Shown: piece after piece, positions 35,901-47,900 of the stretch
Numbering within the stretch: position 1 is the stretch's first letter
Layout of the letters: every line of letters starts with the position of its first letter
Source: Tetradesmus obliquus
Lineage: Eukaryota > Chlorophyta > Chlorophyceae > Sphaeropleales > Scenedesmaceae
Direction of reading: 5' to 3'
Assembly: GCA_030272155.1 (NCBI GenBank)
Contig: CP126194.1
Span: 2,223,501 to 2,287,500 of the forward strand
DNA length: 64,000 nucleotides
The notes under the pieces: generated by a model
What the model saw: the letters and a program-made list of their open reading frames with translations, nothing else
What the model was told of the DNA's origin: nothing
Databases searched by the model: none
Program-made: the position numbers and the translations under genes

Positions 35901-38900
35901 TGCTGAGCCAGCTGGGCGGGCACGAGCGACTTGCAGCATTGAGGCATACAAGGGCCGGGTTGTCAAGTGGCAGCTGGACAGCTGGCGGTCACACAGCATC
36001 ATATGCACATATGCATGTGTGTTGTACATGCTGCCAGTTGCTGAGAAATCATTGTGCAAACAGGCTGCCGCCGGTGCGAGTGTGCTGCCAAGCACAGCAT
36101 CCGCCATTGCAGCACAGGCAGTGGAGAGCAGTTCGAACGTGTGAGTGTATGCCTGCTGTGCTTGGCCATACGAATATGCATGTCTGTGCAGCAGGATGTG
36201 GCCACATTACAGGCCAAGATTTGACATTTGCAGAGGGCTGCTTTGTTCGCTTGGTGTTGTTTCAGCACATGCATCCAGCACAGTGCATATGCGTCACAGG
36301 AGGCCGCTGGCAGAAGCTGGTGCTGCTGGTCGAGGCTGTTTACTGTTTGCTCAGAGTCACCCCTGCACCTGCAGGCGCCAAGAAGCCTCAACGCAGCTGC
36401 TGGTGCACTGTTGCAGGGTTCAGGGTGCAGCAGAGAGGGCCAGGTCTGGCCCTGCGCTTGTTGCCAGCTTGCACTGCGCTGCACTCACAATCGCACAGCC
36501 GATTCACAAGGAGGACCACAAACTGTGTGCTCTTCGTTGTTGTTGTGACAGTTGTATCGGCGTTGTGGCAGTTGTGATGATGTGCTCTCTCCTGGCGTGC
36601 AACTGGGCCGTCAAGGAAGTCAGCTGAGGATGCGCTTTCGTGCGGAGCCAAATGACCTTGAGGCTGGGTCATGGTGTTTGGCTGCACGCAGCTGCGTTGT
36701 GGCTCATGTGCAGCAGCTGGTGGGGCGTCCGACATGCATGCATCCATCTTCTGAAGCATAACTCGCAGGTTCTGTGTGTACTTGCAAGTGCATGAACAGG
36801 CAAAGACTCTACTGGATGTTTGGCAGTTCTGTGATGTTTCACGTGGACTTGCAGTGTTCCTTGTGTGGCTGCATGGCTCGTCTTGCCATCAGGCGCCAGA
36901 GGCTGTCTAATGCGGGGTTGGCAGCAACATCAACCTGAGGGCGTCCTGCACTTGCTGCTCAGACTCTGCAGTGCCCATAACCCTGTCTGTCGTCTCTCAT
37001 AAAGGCATAAGACGCTGCATGCATACACAATGTAGCATGTGCTCCAAGCTTGGCATGGCAGGGGTTGATGTTCTGCAGTGCACCTCATCCTGCATTCATG
37101 CATGCTGCAGGTGCAGCAAGCTACCAAGCTGTGGCATCCTTGTGCACTGATGTTGCATCCCAGCACACACGCCTCTATCACAGCTGTTGATGAGAGTGTT
37201 AGTCCAAAAGTACCGCGGTGTCGCTGTCAGTATCATGGTGTGCCTGTTGTATGCAGCCAACATCGGCGCTGCCGCACCAGGCTGGCAATGCTGCAGCACA
37301 CCCTGGACGTGACAGTCATGCAAATTTCCACCGTTCAACATGACCTTGCATCTTCCCACGTGCATGCTATGCGTGACGCACACCGCGGCGGCTGGCTGTG
37401 CGCATGCCTGCTAGGTAGCCAGCTGAGGTGATGCGTTCTGGCAGTGCACGCCCGACATAGTGGCTCTAGTTTACTCAGGAACACCAACACGATTGAGACT
37501 GCACTGCTTGGCCCGCTTGCTGTCAAACTGGCATTGGGCCTTTGCATGACCATGGCGTCATGGCACTGTGTGAGCTGATGCTGGCTGCGTTGAACATGAT
37601 GTGGCATTTGCTGCATGCCGTGCTCATGTCGAGCATTGCTCCTCATGGGCATTGACTGGTTGCTTGCACAGGGTGGTGGCACAGTACAGCTGCGTTCCCA
37701 TCACTGGATTACTACACACTGCAAGCAGCGCTCAGTCGCTGCGCATGTTGCTGCCGCGTGCCATTGAGGGACCCGCGCGGCAAAGCATTACACGCTTTTC
37801 TCATGCACGCTCGTGTTTGCCGCTGCAGTGCCTGCAGCGGCTTGACAACCCTTAATGGAACTGGTGCAGGGGCCCCAAGGGCTGTCAGACGCAATTGGCT
37901 GAGACTCCTTGGCCTCAATGGCACGTATACCTTGTGGTTGCAAGCGCTTGTGTCGGGCGTGCATAGTATCTGGTGACTGCGCAGGCGCTGCTTGATCAGA
38001 CGAGTCTCGGTGCAGTGCATGTGCTTTGCAGGCAATGCGTAGCACTTGCTGCCATTTGCGAGGCAGTGTTGCAGCTGAAGCAGTGCTGTGATATTACTGG
38101 CGGCAAGCGCTCTTGTCTAGCCTCTGCTGCTTACGCATGACAATTTTGTCTGTGATCAGTCAGGACGGTGTTTCTGTTGGGCAGACAGTGACGGCTGTTT
38201 GTTTGCACACACGATGTACTGTAGTAGCTTTATTGCACACACAATTTAAGGCTTTGTCTCAATATTGCTGCACATCATGCGCGCATCATCTTTCAATTAC
38301 TGCATGAAGTGGCTTGGGTGCTGGGCTGGTTTGCCTGTTATGTAGGGCCTGCACCACATGTCATGTTGCTGGTGGTGTGCCTGGCTGCGTCAGAGCAGCA
38401 TACGTAAGCAGATGTGTGATTGTCAAATCCTCAACCAACTGGGGCTGCAGCGAGAGCTTGTCTGTGCTTGCTGCAGCTGTTACCGCAGCCTCATGTATGT
38501 TCGTTGAGTGTGCTGTGTTGTGCCAATAACTGCTGATTTTGATTGCAGGACTGCCGGCAGTGTCACCAACTTGAGCCTTGCTTGATGCAAGCCATTCATT
38601 GTTGCACCGCATGCCTCTCGAAGTACTGGCGGTTTCACTTCCTTGGCGAGTTTCACAAGTGTGCTTCGTGCACACGTGCATGCATTGGACCAGCATATGC
38701 ACAGCGGTGCCAGTGACACTACCGCGCCTCGCGTGTTGTGAGTGATTAAATGGCATGTACTGTACCAGCATGCGCGACTGGGCTGCCGCAACTGCAGCGC
38801 CACGAGCTCTGCTGACTACCATGCTGGGCACGCTTCAAACGTCTACACGCACTCACAAAAGCACGCCTGCTGTCAGCTCAGCACAGCTGCTCTGTGCGCA

Positions 38901-39258
38901 GGTTGGCCCATCGTGGCGCGTGTGTGCGTCAGTGCTGCATGCGCTGCAAGCTTGCCACTGCGGCCAGCTCCTGTGGCGTCCTTCACAGCGCCTCCCCTTT
39001 CCTCCTTCCTCCCTTTCCCCTTCTTGAGGATGATCGTCTTCTGTCCAGTCGCCTTTTCAAGGCACTGGCACCATGTATGGCACGCAGCTGGGCTGCTGGC
39101 GCGCAGAGTGCTTGGTGCACTGCCGCCTGTTCTGGTGTGCTGCTGCAGCGCAGCTTCTGTATCCGCTGTCTCTGAGGACTTATGACCATCCGCTGCAGCG
39201 CTCCTGTTCCTGTATGTGTTGAGAGCAGCGCCTCCTGTTTGTGGCTGTTGCTGTTTGT
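33000..39258. other. 6.3-kb stretch without a supported gene
   Basis: It lies between two convergent 3' ends. Words like tgtgtg, tgcatgc and cagc are frequent. Several frames of 100-230 codons exist, for example 35891-36577 (+), 35676-36107 (-) and 33559-34173 (-), but frames overlap on both strands without family motifs. 35680-36100 is the least noise-like patch; minus-strand text there includes LAVTCLLSGDWEGAVDWML. Tiny exons as short as 66 bases occur in this genome, so a gene could be hidden here. Confidence 0.4.
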
Positions 39259-42007
39259 TCAGTCGATGATGCAGCTCATGATGTGCCTCTTGATCTCCTG
39301 GTGCCTCTCCAGCCCAGTGATCTCCTGTGTTGGCGGCAGAGCGTGTTGTGGGTTCAGTTGGCAGCGAGTCAGCAGTGAAAGGAGTGTTTGGAATGTTGTT
39401 GTTTGTGGGTGGCCTGCTTCCAGCGGTTGATTGCGGGCCCCGTTGTTTGGATTATTCTTGGGCAGTGCAAAAGCTGGCGTATGAACCAAGCGGACTGCGA
39501 TCGCTGTCAGACATGCCGCCCTCTGCTTGCTGCTTCAGCTAAACTGCGCGCTTTGCTTACGTACTGCAACAGCAAGCTGGTGTGCTTACGCGGCTTAGCG
39601 GAGGGTGATGCATGTTCAGTTGAAAGTGTTGGAGCATGTTCGGTTGGAATTGTGGAGGCTGGTAGTATCGGCGCAGAGCAGCATTGTCAGGCTGTCAGTT
39701 GCATGCAAGGATTGTGACACCGCGGTGTGCCGTTGGATGGCACAGCCACATATCAAATCAGTGCGTGCCGCGTGTCACATAATTTGTGTTGCTGTATTAG
39801 AAACACACAAGGTAAACCTCCCTCCCGTCAAAGAGTGCCTCATGCACAGGACTACAGTACATGTTCATAGCATCTGTTCAAGGCATGCACAACCCACACA
39901 TTGACTATGGGCCCAAAGCCTTGGCTCCAACATGCAAGCCAGCCACAGGGCCTGATGCATGCACAGCTGCAAGGCTCCCTGCAAGAGCAGTGCACTCACC
40001 AGTCTGTCGCCGTTCTTCAAAAATATGACACAGTCGCCCCACAAGCCGAACGCCCTCGGCGCAGTGCGCACCTCTGCTATCTGACTGTACGCTACCTCAA
40101 CCTGTCAGCGGCAGCAGCAGAGGCAGCAGCGCATTGTGTATTGCAACGCAGCATTTCAATCAAGCGTGCTCAGGATGCGTACATGCTTACATGCCACATG
40201 CAAACTCTCTGTCAGCAGCTGTCTGCGCACGCGCTGTAACATGTTGCAACCTGCCTTCTTCATGTAACATGACGTGATGCCTCTGAGCAACAACAAGCAG
40301 CACAACACAGAAGGCAAGGTTGCACAGCAACAGCAGCAGGCAACGGCGACAACCAGCTCGCCTAGTAGTTGAAAGACCCATAAGTCAGCCACAATGAAGC
40401 TTTCAGTGGACACAGCAGCTTCGCACAGCACAGCTGCCAGGCTGCGCTGTGCATATGGCAGCGATTCTGAGACTAGCAGTGCTGGCCTGCTGGCACCACG
40501 CAACTCAACAATTGACTCACACAACCGGCACACATAGCGTGGCATCATGGCCTAGTAGCTCCCGCACAAGCATTGACACCAGGTGCTCTGCTGTCCGACA
40601 GGCTGCCGCTGTGGGTCTGTACATGCCGGCATGCACACGTCCCATAACACGCACCGTCTTTGCAAACAGCGGGGAAGTGTTGATGATCGTCACACGCTTG
40701 TTGGTGAACCTGCAGGCGCAGCATGGCATCACATGGCCTTCAACGCACATGATGCAGCCTTGGCAAGCAGAGTAGCTGTGGCATCAGTGGCACGCCACGC
40801 ACCTTTTGACAGGGCATGGCACTAGCATGAAAAGCGCTTGTAAACCAGAGCCATGTGTGCCATTGACAGCATACGCAACCGCTGGTGCGTCCCCATAAAA
40901 TCGTGTTTGGTGTCAAGGCGCCACTGTGCACCTTGATTAAGAAGCACCACGCAGTGCACACATGGCAAGGGATGCGCACACACAGCGTGCTTCAGCTGGC
41001 ATTCAAATACTCGCAAGGCGGCACACAGCCTGACGGCTTGGTTGCTGACAGCTGCTGACCTGTACTTGATCCACAGGCGCTTGCCCACGATGGCAATGGT
41101 GATGGGGATGTACACCAAAGTGGCTGCCAGAATCAAGCTCAAAACGAGCTCTGCATTGCTGCCGCTGCCCTCATAGAACAACTCCTAGCACATGCAGCAG
41201 CGGCAGCAGCAGCAGCAGTGCACAGGTGGGCTGACACGTTGATGCTGTGGAGCCGCTACTGCTGGCGGCTGTGCACTGGAGCGTCTGCCGGGCGCACCCT
41301 CGCAACATCAAAGACGCAAGCCCAAAGCTAGCGCTGTGCACCTCTCTGCAATTTGGCCTGTACAGCTGTTGCTCAAGCACTTGAAAAGCTGTCAAAGTGC
41401 TGCTGCTAACTCCTAGCAACGGAGATTGCTAGCCGACTGCGTTTCACTGCGGCTGTTGCTGCTGCTCAGGCTGCCGTGCGCCAATGCTGGCTAGCGCTGT
41501 ACCGCTGCTGGTGATGTTGCTGCGTTCCAACAATGCTGAGCAACTGCCGCTCACCTCTGGAATGCTGTCGTTCACTGCTGCTGGGCCTCTGCTGGTGCGT
41601 GCTGGCGCTGCTGCAGGGACGCTGTCAGCACCCGTTGTAGAGGTGCTAGAGTCTGCAGCAGCAATGCACACACCGCATATACTGACCTTATGGCTTGACA
41701 GGCCAGGAGCAGCTGCGGCTGGTAGTCAGCATGATGCACAGGATCGGAACCGCATTATAGCTGAAGAAGCGCAACGTGAATGCACCGAGAATAAATAAGG
41801 GTGCCTACTGTGTATGCAGGCAAGTGACAGCCAGGCATCCTGTAGGCAAGAGAGCTCAGGCTCACCGCTGCTGTCTGCTTTGACAAGCCCAGCCTGCCGC
41901 CTGCTGCGTGCTCGCAATGCGCAAAGAGGTGCAGGACGCAGAGTTGGCTGCAATGTGCGTTGTTGCACTGTGCAGGATGCACTACGAGCTCTGCAGCTGA
42001 GCATCAT
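39259..42007 (-). CDS. Plastid-targeted membrane protein with a PH-like (bPH) domain
   Basis: Six exons (plus coordinates): 42007-41866, 41652-41555, 41184-41060, 40709-40655, 40101-40000, 39324-39259; all phases join, giving 195 residues. An Arg/Ser/Ala-rich transit peptide (residues 1 to ~60) is followed by ELFYEGSGSNAELVLSLILA and a second hydrophobic stretch to VGKRLWIKYR, then FTNKRVTIINTSPLFAKT, VEVAYSQIAEVRTAPRAFG, LWGDCVIFLKNGDRL and EITGLERHQEIKRHI. This is the bacterial-type PH domain found in plant and cyanobacterial membrane proteins, with its RFT-RR/KRV core, IxEVRxxPRAFGxWGD strand and terminal helix. Function in plants is not established to my knowledge. The last exon is only 66 bases, behind a 675-base intron; it completes the domain's final helix, which supports it strongly. 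Confidence 0.82.
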
Positions 42008-42604
42008 AATGTATTGGCAGCACTACAAGGGGATCACCAGCAGCAGCAAAGATGAGTTCACGAGCGAAAGCATCAAATCAAGCAGACAACAATGCACGAT
42101 CAAGCGTTACCATTGTCCCAGGTTGCAAGAGTCGCGTTCCAAATGGCAGGGTTTGGTTGCCCAACAGGCGTGAGCTACAAGGGATGCAACGATCACAATA
42201 TATAGCAGGAACCTGCAGCTAACATACACAGAGTTCGAGTGGTGCTGGTGAACCTTCTGCCGTGCAACTTTGAACTTGCTTCAACTGTGGCAAGTTGTGT
42301 CTTTCGTGAAGAACGGCCAAATCACAGTGATCACCTGAGCTTCCAGTGCACCTCCAACAAACTGAACTTTGACCAGACAGCTGCACAGCATCATAGCAAG
42401 TGCTATCAGCAACTGCCATTTGCAGCTTGTGCTACCACGCAGCAGTTCAGTTGCGACGTTGATCAGTTTCTGTGAAGCATCCAGCTGCCATGTAGCACTG
42501 AGATGCCACTCGGACAGCGTTTTATTCGCGAGGAGGGGTCTCAGCAGCGCAAGCCTGGGGCGTCAACCCAGCCTTAACCAGCAAGCCACTGCTGCAGCAG
42601 CATC
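42008..42604. promoter_or_regulatory. Divergent upstream region of the PH-like and SEC15 genes
   Basis: 597 bases separate the two ATGs. A TATA-like tatatatt on the minus strand at about 42195-42204 would suit the PH-like gene, 190 bases upstream of its ATG. No such element is obvious for SEC15. Confidence 0.4.
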
Positions 42605-44937
42605 ATGGCGCTGTATCTGAAGCAGGAGGCGGGAGGGGAGGAGGGGAACATCCGCGGCCTCGTGGAGAACTGTGCACACAATGACGACATCACGCCACTT
42701 GTTCGGCTGCTGTTTGAGGCACAGTCGCTGGCAGACTCGCCATCCATCATAGCAGGTGCGTGCATGTGTCATAAAACAACCCTGGCTGTGCTAGCAGCTG
42801 CAGCAGCGGCTGCATGACGTGTAGGGATGGATTGCCAGAGTTGCAGGAGCGTACACACACCCGCTGTGGCAGCATCTGCTGGCTGCGGATGGGCTTTGCG
42901 CAAAGCACGAAGCATCCTTGCACCGCTGCAGGCAGATGGTGTTCCTGCAAGTTGAGTGCACACACAACAGCCAGGCTGGGGTACTGGATTGATCATATGA
43001 TGCTGCGGCACCTGCCAGCAGCACAGTTCCTGCAAGTTAGCAAGCTGCGCTGCCTGCGGTGCATGAGCAGTAGTGTCTTCCTGCAGGAGCGCATGCGAGC
43101 TGCCTGTGCATGTATGCTCAACGGCGGTCCTTGTCATTGCTGTGGCTGTGCGCATGAGGCACACAACATGCAACATCGGCAGCAAATGAACAGCCTTGTG
43201 CTATTAATCGCCGCTTGTGTGAAACAGCGTGCTGTGCATTTTGCGGTTCTGCTGTGCAGCGGATGGTCAACAGATGGTGAGCATCATCTGCAGTGCGCTG
43301 CGGGCAGTGGCAGCAGACCAGGGAGCAGCCATCGACGACGTGTGCCACTCCAACGCAACAGCCATTGCACAGACAGTGGCAGAGCTTGAGCACATGCAGT
43401 CAACCGTGGAAGATGTGAAAGCGTCGCTGATGGGTGCCAACCAAACCATGCAGGTGAGGGAGGCTGGGTGCGGCTGTCCTGCAGAGTTTGTTCGGCTGAT
43501 GGCAGGTGTGGGAAGCACTGTGCACGCTTGCAGGAGGCATGTGGGTGTGGTTAGCAGGGCGAGGGGGAAGGTGCAGTGCATGACATTACGCGGGCGGGTG
43601 GTGCGGATGAGCCCTGGCATCAGCAAGGTTGCGAGCTGTCATGCAGCAGCAATTGTGCAGGTTCAGGTGCTTCTTGTTGAAGGCATGTAGCAGACACGCC
43701 GGGCGTATGCCCCGGACGACATGCGGCTATCGCGTATAGTGCTGGGCTGTCGTCGGTGTGTATCCCGTGTGAATATGCAGCTACTGCCACCTCTCAATCA
43801 CATACACCATGCGCACGATTGGCATGCTCCTGTGCCCCTGCCCTGCCATTGCCCACTCCTGCTGCTGCCGCTGCTGCTGCTACCTTCCGCGCAGCAAGTC
43901 GGGTCCAACCTTGTGACCAACGTACAGAATGTGAACAGGCTCGCAGAGGTGCAGGACAACCTGCAGCAGGCTGCCGCTGCTGTGCGTGCAGCGCAGGGTG
44001 TGCTTGAGCAGTGCATGGCTGCTGGGCAGCTGATCAATGAGCACCAGCTGTACCCGGCTCTGTGCATGCTGGATAAGATCCGGCGCAAACACCTGGGTGA
44101 GCTGTGTCACTGCATGCTTCAGATACGCATGTCAGGCAGTGGCTCTGCCCATGTTGCGTGACTGGAGATGTGCTGCTGACAGTAGGTTGCCCAAGCTCTT
44201 TGCAGCGTTCTAGCAAGTATTTGGGTGGTGGGAGCAGCGTGGGTGGTGGGCTAGACATAACACGCACAGCTGCGTGTGGTCAGCTTCGGAGCAGCAGGGT
44301 GTTCAGGGGCAGCATGCTGCACAGCAGATGCCTGGGGTGTTACTTTTGCATGCTTGTTGTTATGCTTCAGCACATGTTTTGCGCGTAACGTGCTGCGTAA
44401 TTGGAGGTTTAACAACACAGGGAGGTGCAGCAGTGGTGCTCTCATTACTGACTGTCTCTCTGCTGTACGCGTGCATCAAGTAAATAGTAACGTCAAGCAT
44501 GCTCTTTCATTTGCTGCTGCCTTTGCCTTCTACTGTCCTGATTTTCGTTCATGCAGCGTCCCTCCTCAGCATGCTGTCAAACAAGGGGGCGCCCCTCATA
44601 CCTAGCCGCCGCATCAGCAGCAGCAGTAGCAGCAGACACCACGTATCTGCTGCGCAGCAACAGCAGCAGCTGCAGGCGCAGCGTGCAGCGGCGGCTGCAT
44701 CTGCTGCTGCTGCCATGAAGCGGCTGAGTGGGCGGGACGTGGAGCATCTGCAGCAGCTGCATGCCTTTTTCAGCGGCCTGGTTGATGACATGGCTGCAGC
44801 TGTGCAGCGGCTGGCGCTGCAAGGGTTCAACCAATGGCTGGTGAGGCAAACAGGCAGGGATGGTGGTACCTTCAAGGTGCCTCCAGCACGCGTTCAGCTG
44901 GGGTGTAGCAAGAGCTCCGCTGCCTGTGTTGGTGCCA

Positions 44938-44971
<34 letters not shown>

Positions 44972-47900
44972 GCAAAGTCAAATAGTGTCTCTGTCTGCTG
45001 TCTCAACAGCAGCGCTTCATTCATGCTCGTCGCATTGCCTTGGATTGCATCCCCTAAGCAGCTGCAAGTGCGCAAGCACCAAGTAGTCTACATTCATTGT
45101 GAACGACTGCTGCAATCTCACTAACGAAGCATCTAAGTCTGCAACAATGCACTGCCTTACAACTTGCACGCTGCAACCCTGCTGCAAAACTACACCCCAG
45201 GTGTCCATGCGCGCGTGTGCGCGTGACGTGGGGCTGCTGGCCATCCAGGCAGCGCTTGTGGAGCGCTGCAGGGAGGAGGACTTGGGCGCTGAGCGCAAGG
45301 CACTGCTGGCGGCACTGGCTGCGCCAGGTGGCCGCAGCGTTCGCGACATTGCTGCAGGTGATGCATGCTGCTTGGATGCATGGCTGCAGGTGATGCATGC
45401 TGCTTGGATGCAGGTAATGCATTTGATGCATGCTGCTTGGATGCATTGCTGCAGGTGATGCATGCTGCTTGGATGCAATGCTGGGTGCTGCTGGTGGGAA
45501 CAGTAGTAGGTCTGCAGCAGCGGCTTGCTGCCTGGGTGTTTGCCAGTTGCATTGGCCAGCCAGGAAGGGTCCCAGCCTCTAACTTTGCAGCAAGCCTAGT
45601 TCGAGCACAGATGTACTGCAGCTTATTCACGTCAACTGGCCTGGGTCTTGTCACTGCTGTTGACAAGCTGCTACCATGAGACTGCTGTTGGTGTATCACT
45701 AGTTGTCAAAATGCTGTCACCTGCAATGGCTGCCTGCTGCCACATGCAGAGCTAGCCAAGTCGCCCTTCCGCCAAGACCTGCTAAAAGAGGCCAGCCCTG
45801 ATGCAGACAAGCAGCAGCAGGCGGTGCAGCAAGACAATAACAACAACGGCGGCAGCAGCAGCAGTGCCGCAGGCTTCAGCAGTGTGACGGGCAGCGGCAG
45901 CGGCAGCTTTACATCTGCTGATGCTTCCAGCCTCCGGGAGCTGCTCAAGTGAGAGCTGCGGCGGCTGGCGAAGAAACAGCTGCTGCACTGCATTTGGCGC
46001 ATGTCTGGCAGAACTAGTGGGAATAGATAGACACTGCTTGTGTGCGCATCCCGGCGGCGAACAAGTTTATTTGTGCATACTTTACAAGCACGTATGTGAA
46101 GGGAAGTGCTGACACAACCTTGCTGGGGTTCACACAAGTGGCGGTCAAAGCGCATTCGACCACGCGGCAATGCTCCTGCTGCTGCTGCTGCTGCTGTGCA
46201 GGCGGCCTAGCCGCAAGTGGGTGCCTGCAGCAGCCCCGCTGGCTGAGGTGTCATCGCTGCCGGGGCAGCTGCCCGACCTGGAGGAGCTCTTCCCTGGGGA
46301 GCCCCAGCGGGCGATACATGCACTGGTGCAGCAGCAGAAGCAGCGGCGCAGCAGCAGCGTTGCAGTGTCAGGTGTGTGTGTGTGCGCGGCCAGCTGGCAA
46401 GACGTGCTGAGGGTGTTAGTTGCGTGCCGCTTGTGCTGTTTGTTGTTGCTGCTGGCAACAGGAGATGCCATAGCTGCATTGTTGTGTTGATTACTCAGGG
46501 AGCTCCTAGAAACATGTTCACGTCCGCCCAAGCTGTTGACCTTCAACAGCAAAAAACAATCAAAAAACCTGCATGCTGCCTGCACGCCCACCCCCACCTG
46601 GCCAATCGTTCTTTCCCCTGCAGGCCGCTCCAGCACTCAGCGGCAGCAGCAGCAGCAGGAGCCGCCGCAGCGTCAGCCCATCTACAGCCTGCTGGACGTG
46701 GACATGGCTGGCTGCCATGCTGCTGTGCACGTGGCCAAGAGCCTCGGCTGCCTGGACGCATTCAGGCAGCACTACCTGGACCAGCGCCGGCTGCAGGTGT
46801 CGGCAGACCTGCAGCCGCCGCAGGACTTTTTGGAGTCGCACAGGGCCTACCTGGCGCAGGTTGGTGCGGCAAATGCAGGGTGTCTGTGGCAGTCGAAATC
46901 AGTTGGCGAAGCTGGGTGCAGGCTGTGTGCAATGCTAGAGTGGCCCGGAAGTTGCCCGATCGTGCCAAGTCCCTGCTCAGCTGCCGCCATGCCAGCTCTG
47001 TGAGCTGCCTGTGACCGGAGATGTAGTGCTGACTGTTTTGAGCGCACAGCTGGGTCAGCGCTGACTGTACGCGTGCTGACAAGTGTCGGCTCCGCGCAAC
47101 GGTAAGCGCACTGTGCAGGTGGCTGGCTTCTTCGTCATCGAGTCGTACGTGCAGCGCGTCACTGACGGCCTGGTGGGCCTGCAGAGGGTGCCGCGCTGTG
47201 TGTGCTGCCTTGATGAGCTGCCAATGAAGCGGCGCTGCGCAAAGCCTCTGTATATGAGCAGGTGGCTGGCTGCTCACCCCGTGCCACTTATGTGCATGCT
47301 GCCTATATGGGGAACCATCACCAATCAACAACCGTTTGCTCTGCACAACCGGCGTGCAGGTGGCTGGCTTCTTTGTCATCGAGTCATACGTGCAGCGCGT
47401 CACTGACGGCCTGGTCGGCCCTGCCGAGGGTGCTGCACTGTGGGCTGGCGCGCAGCGCTCCCTCAAGGCCACGCTGGAGGCTGCCTTTGATCAGCTGGGC
47501 ACTGCCAGCCTCATGCTGATGGTGAAGGACTTTGTGCTGCTGGTGTGCGTGGCGCTGGAGCGAGCTGGCTACCAGGTGCGTGGCTGAGGGGGCTGCTACG
47601 AGGCAAGGTATTGCTGCATGGCTGGTGCGTGGCCCACTCGGTGGAGTGCATGGACTGTATGCTCTACGCTGGAGTTGCGCGCGGACCTGCAGTGCTGCAG
47701 CGCACGGCACCGTGCTGCGCAGCGCAGCCAGCATTGCAATGAGCTCACCTGCTGTCGCTGCTCACCCTTCCGTCCCCATCCCTAATCCCTGTTCTGCTGC
47801 TGCCACTGGCATATGCATGCTACCTTTTTTATATGTACTGTATTCAGGTCGCACCGGTCATCGAGCTGCTGCAGGCCACGCAGGCACGCTACCATGAGCT

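Noticed and set aside
35891-36577. Plus frame of about 228 codons
   Set aside because: Cys/His-rich text without domain resemblance; the opposite strand and other frames are comparably open over the same bases.
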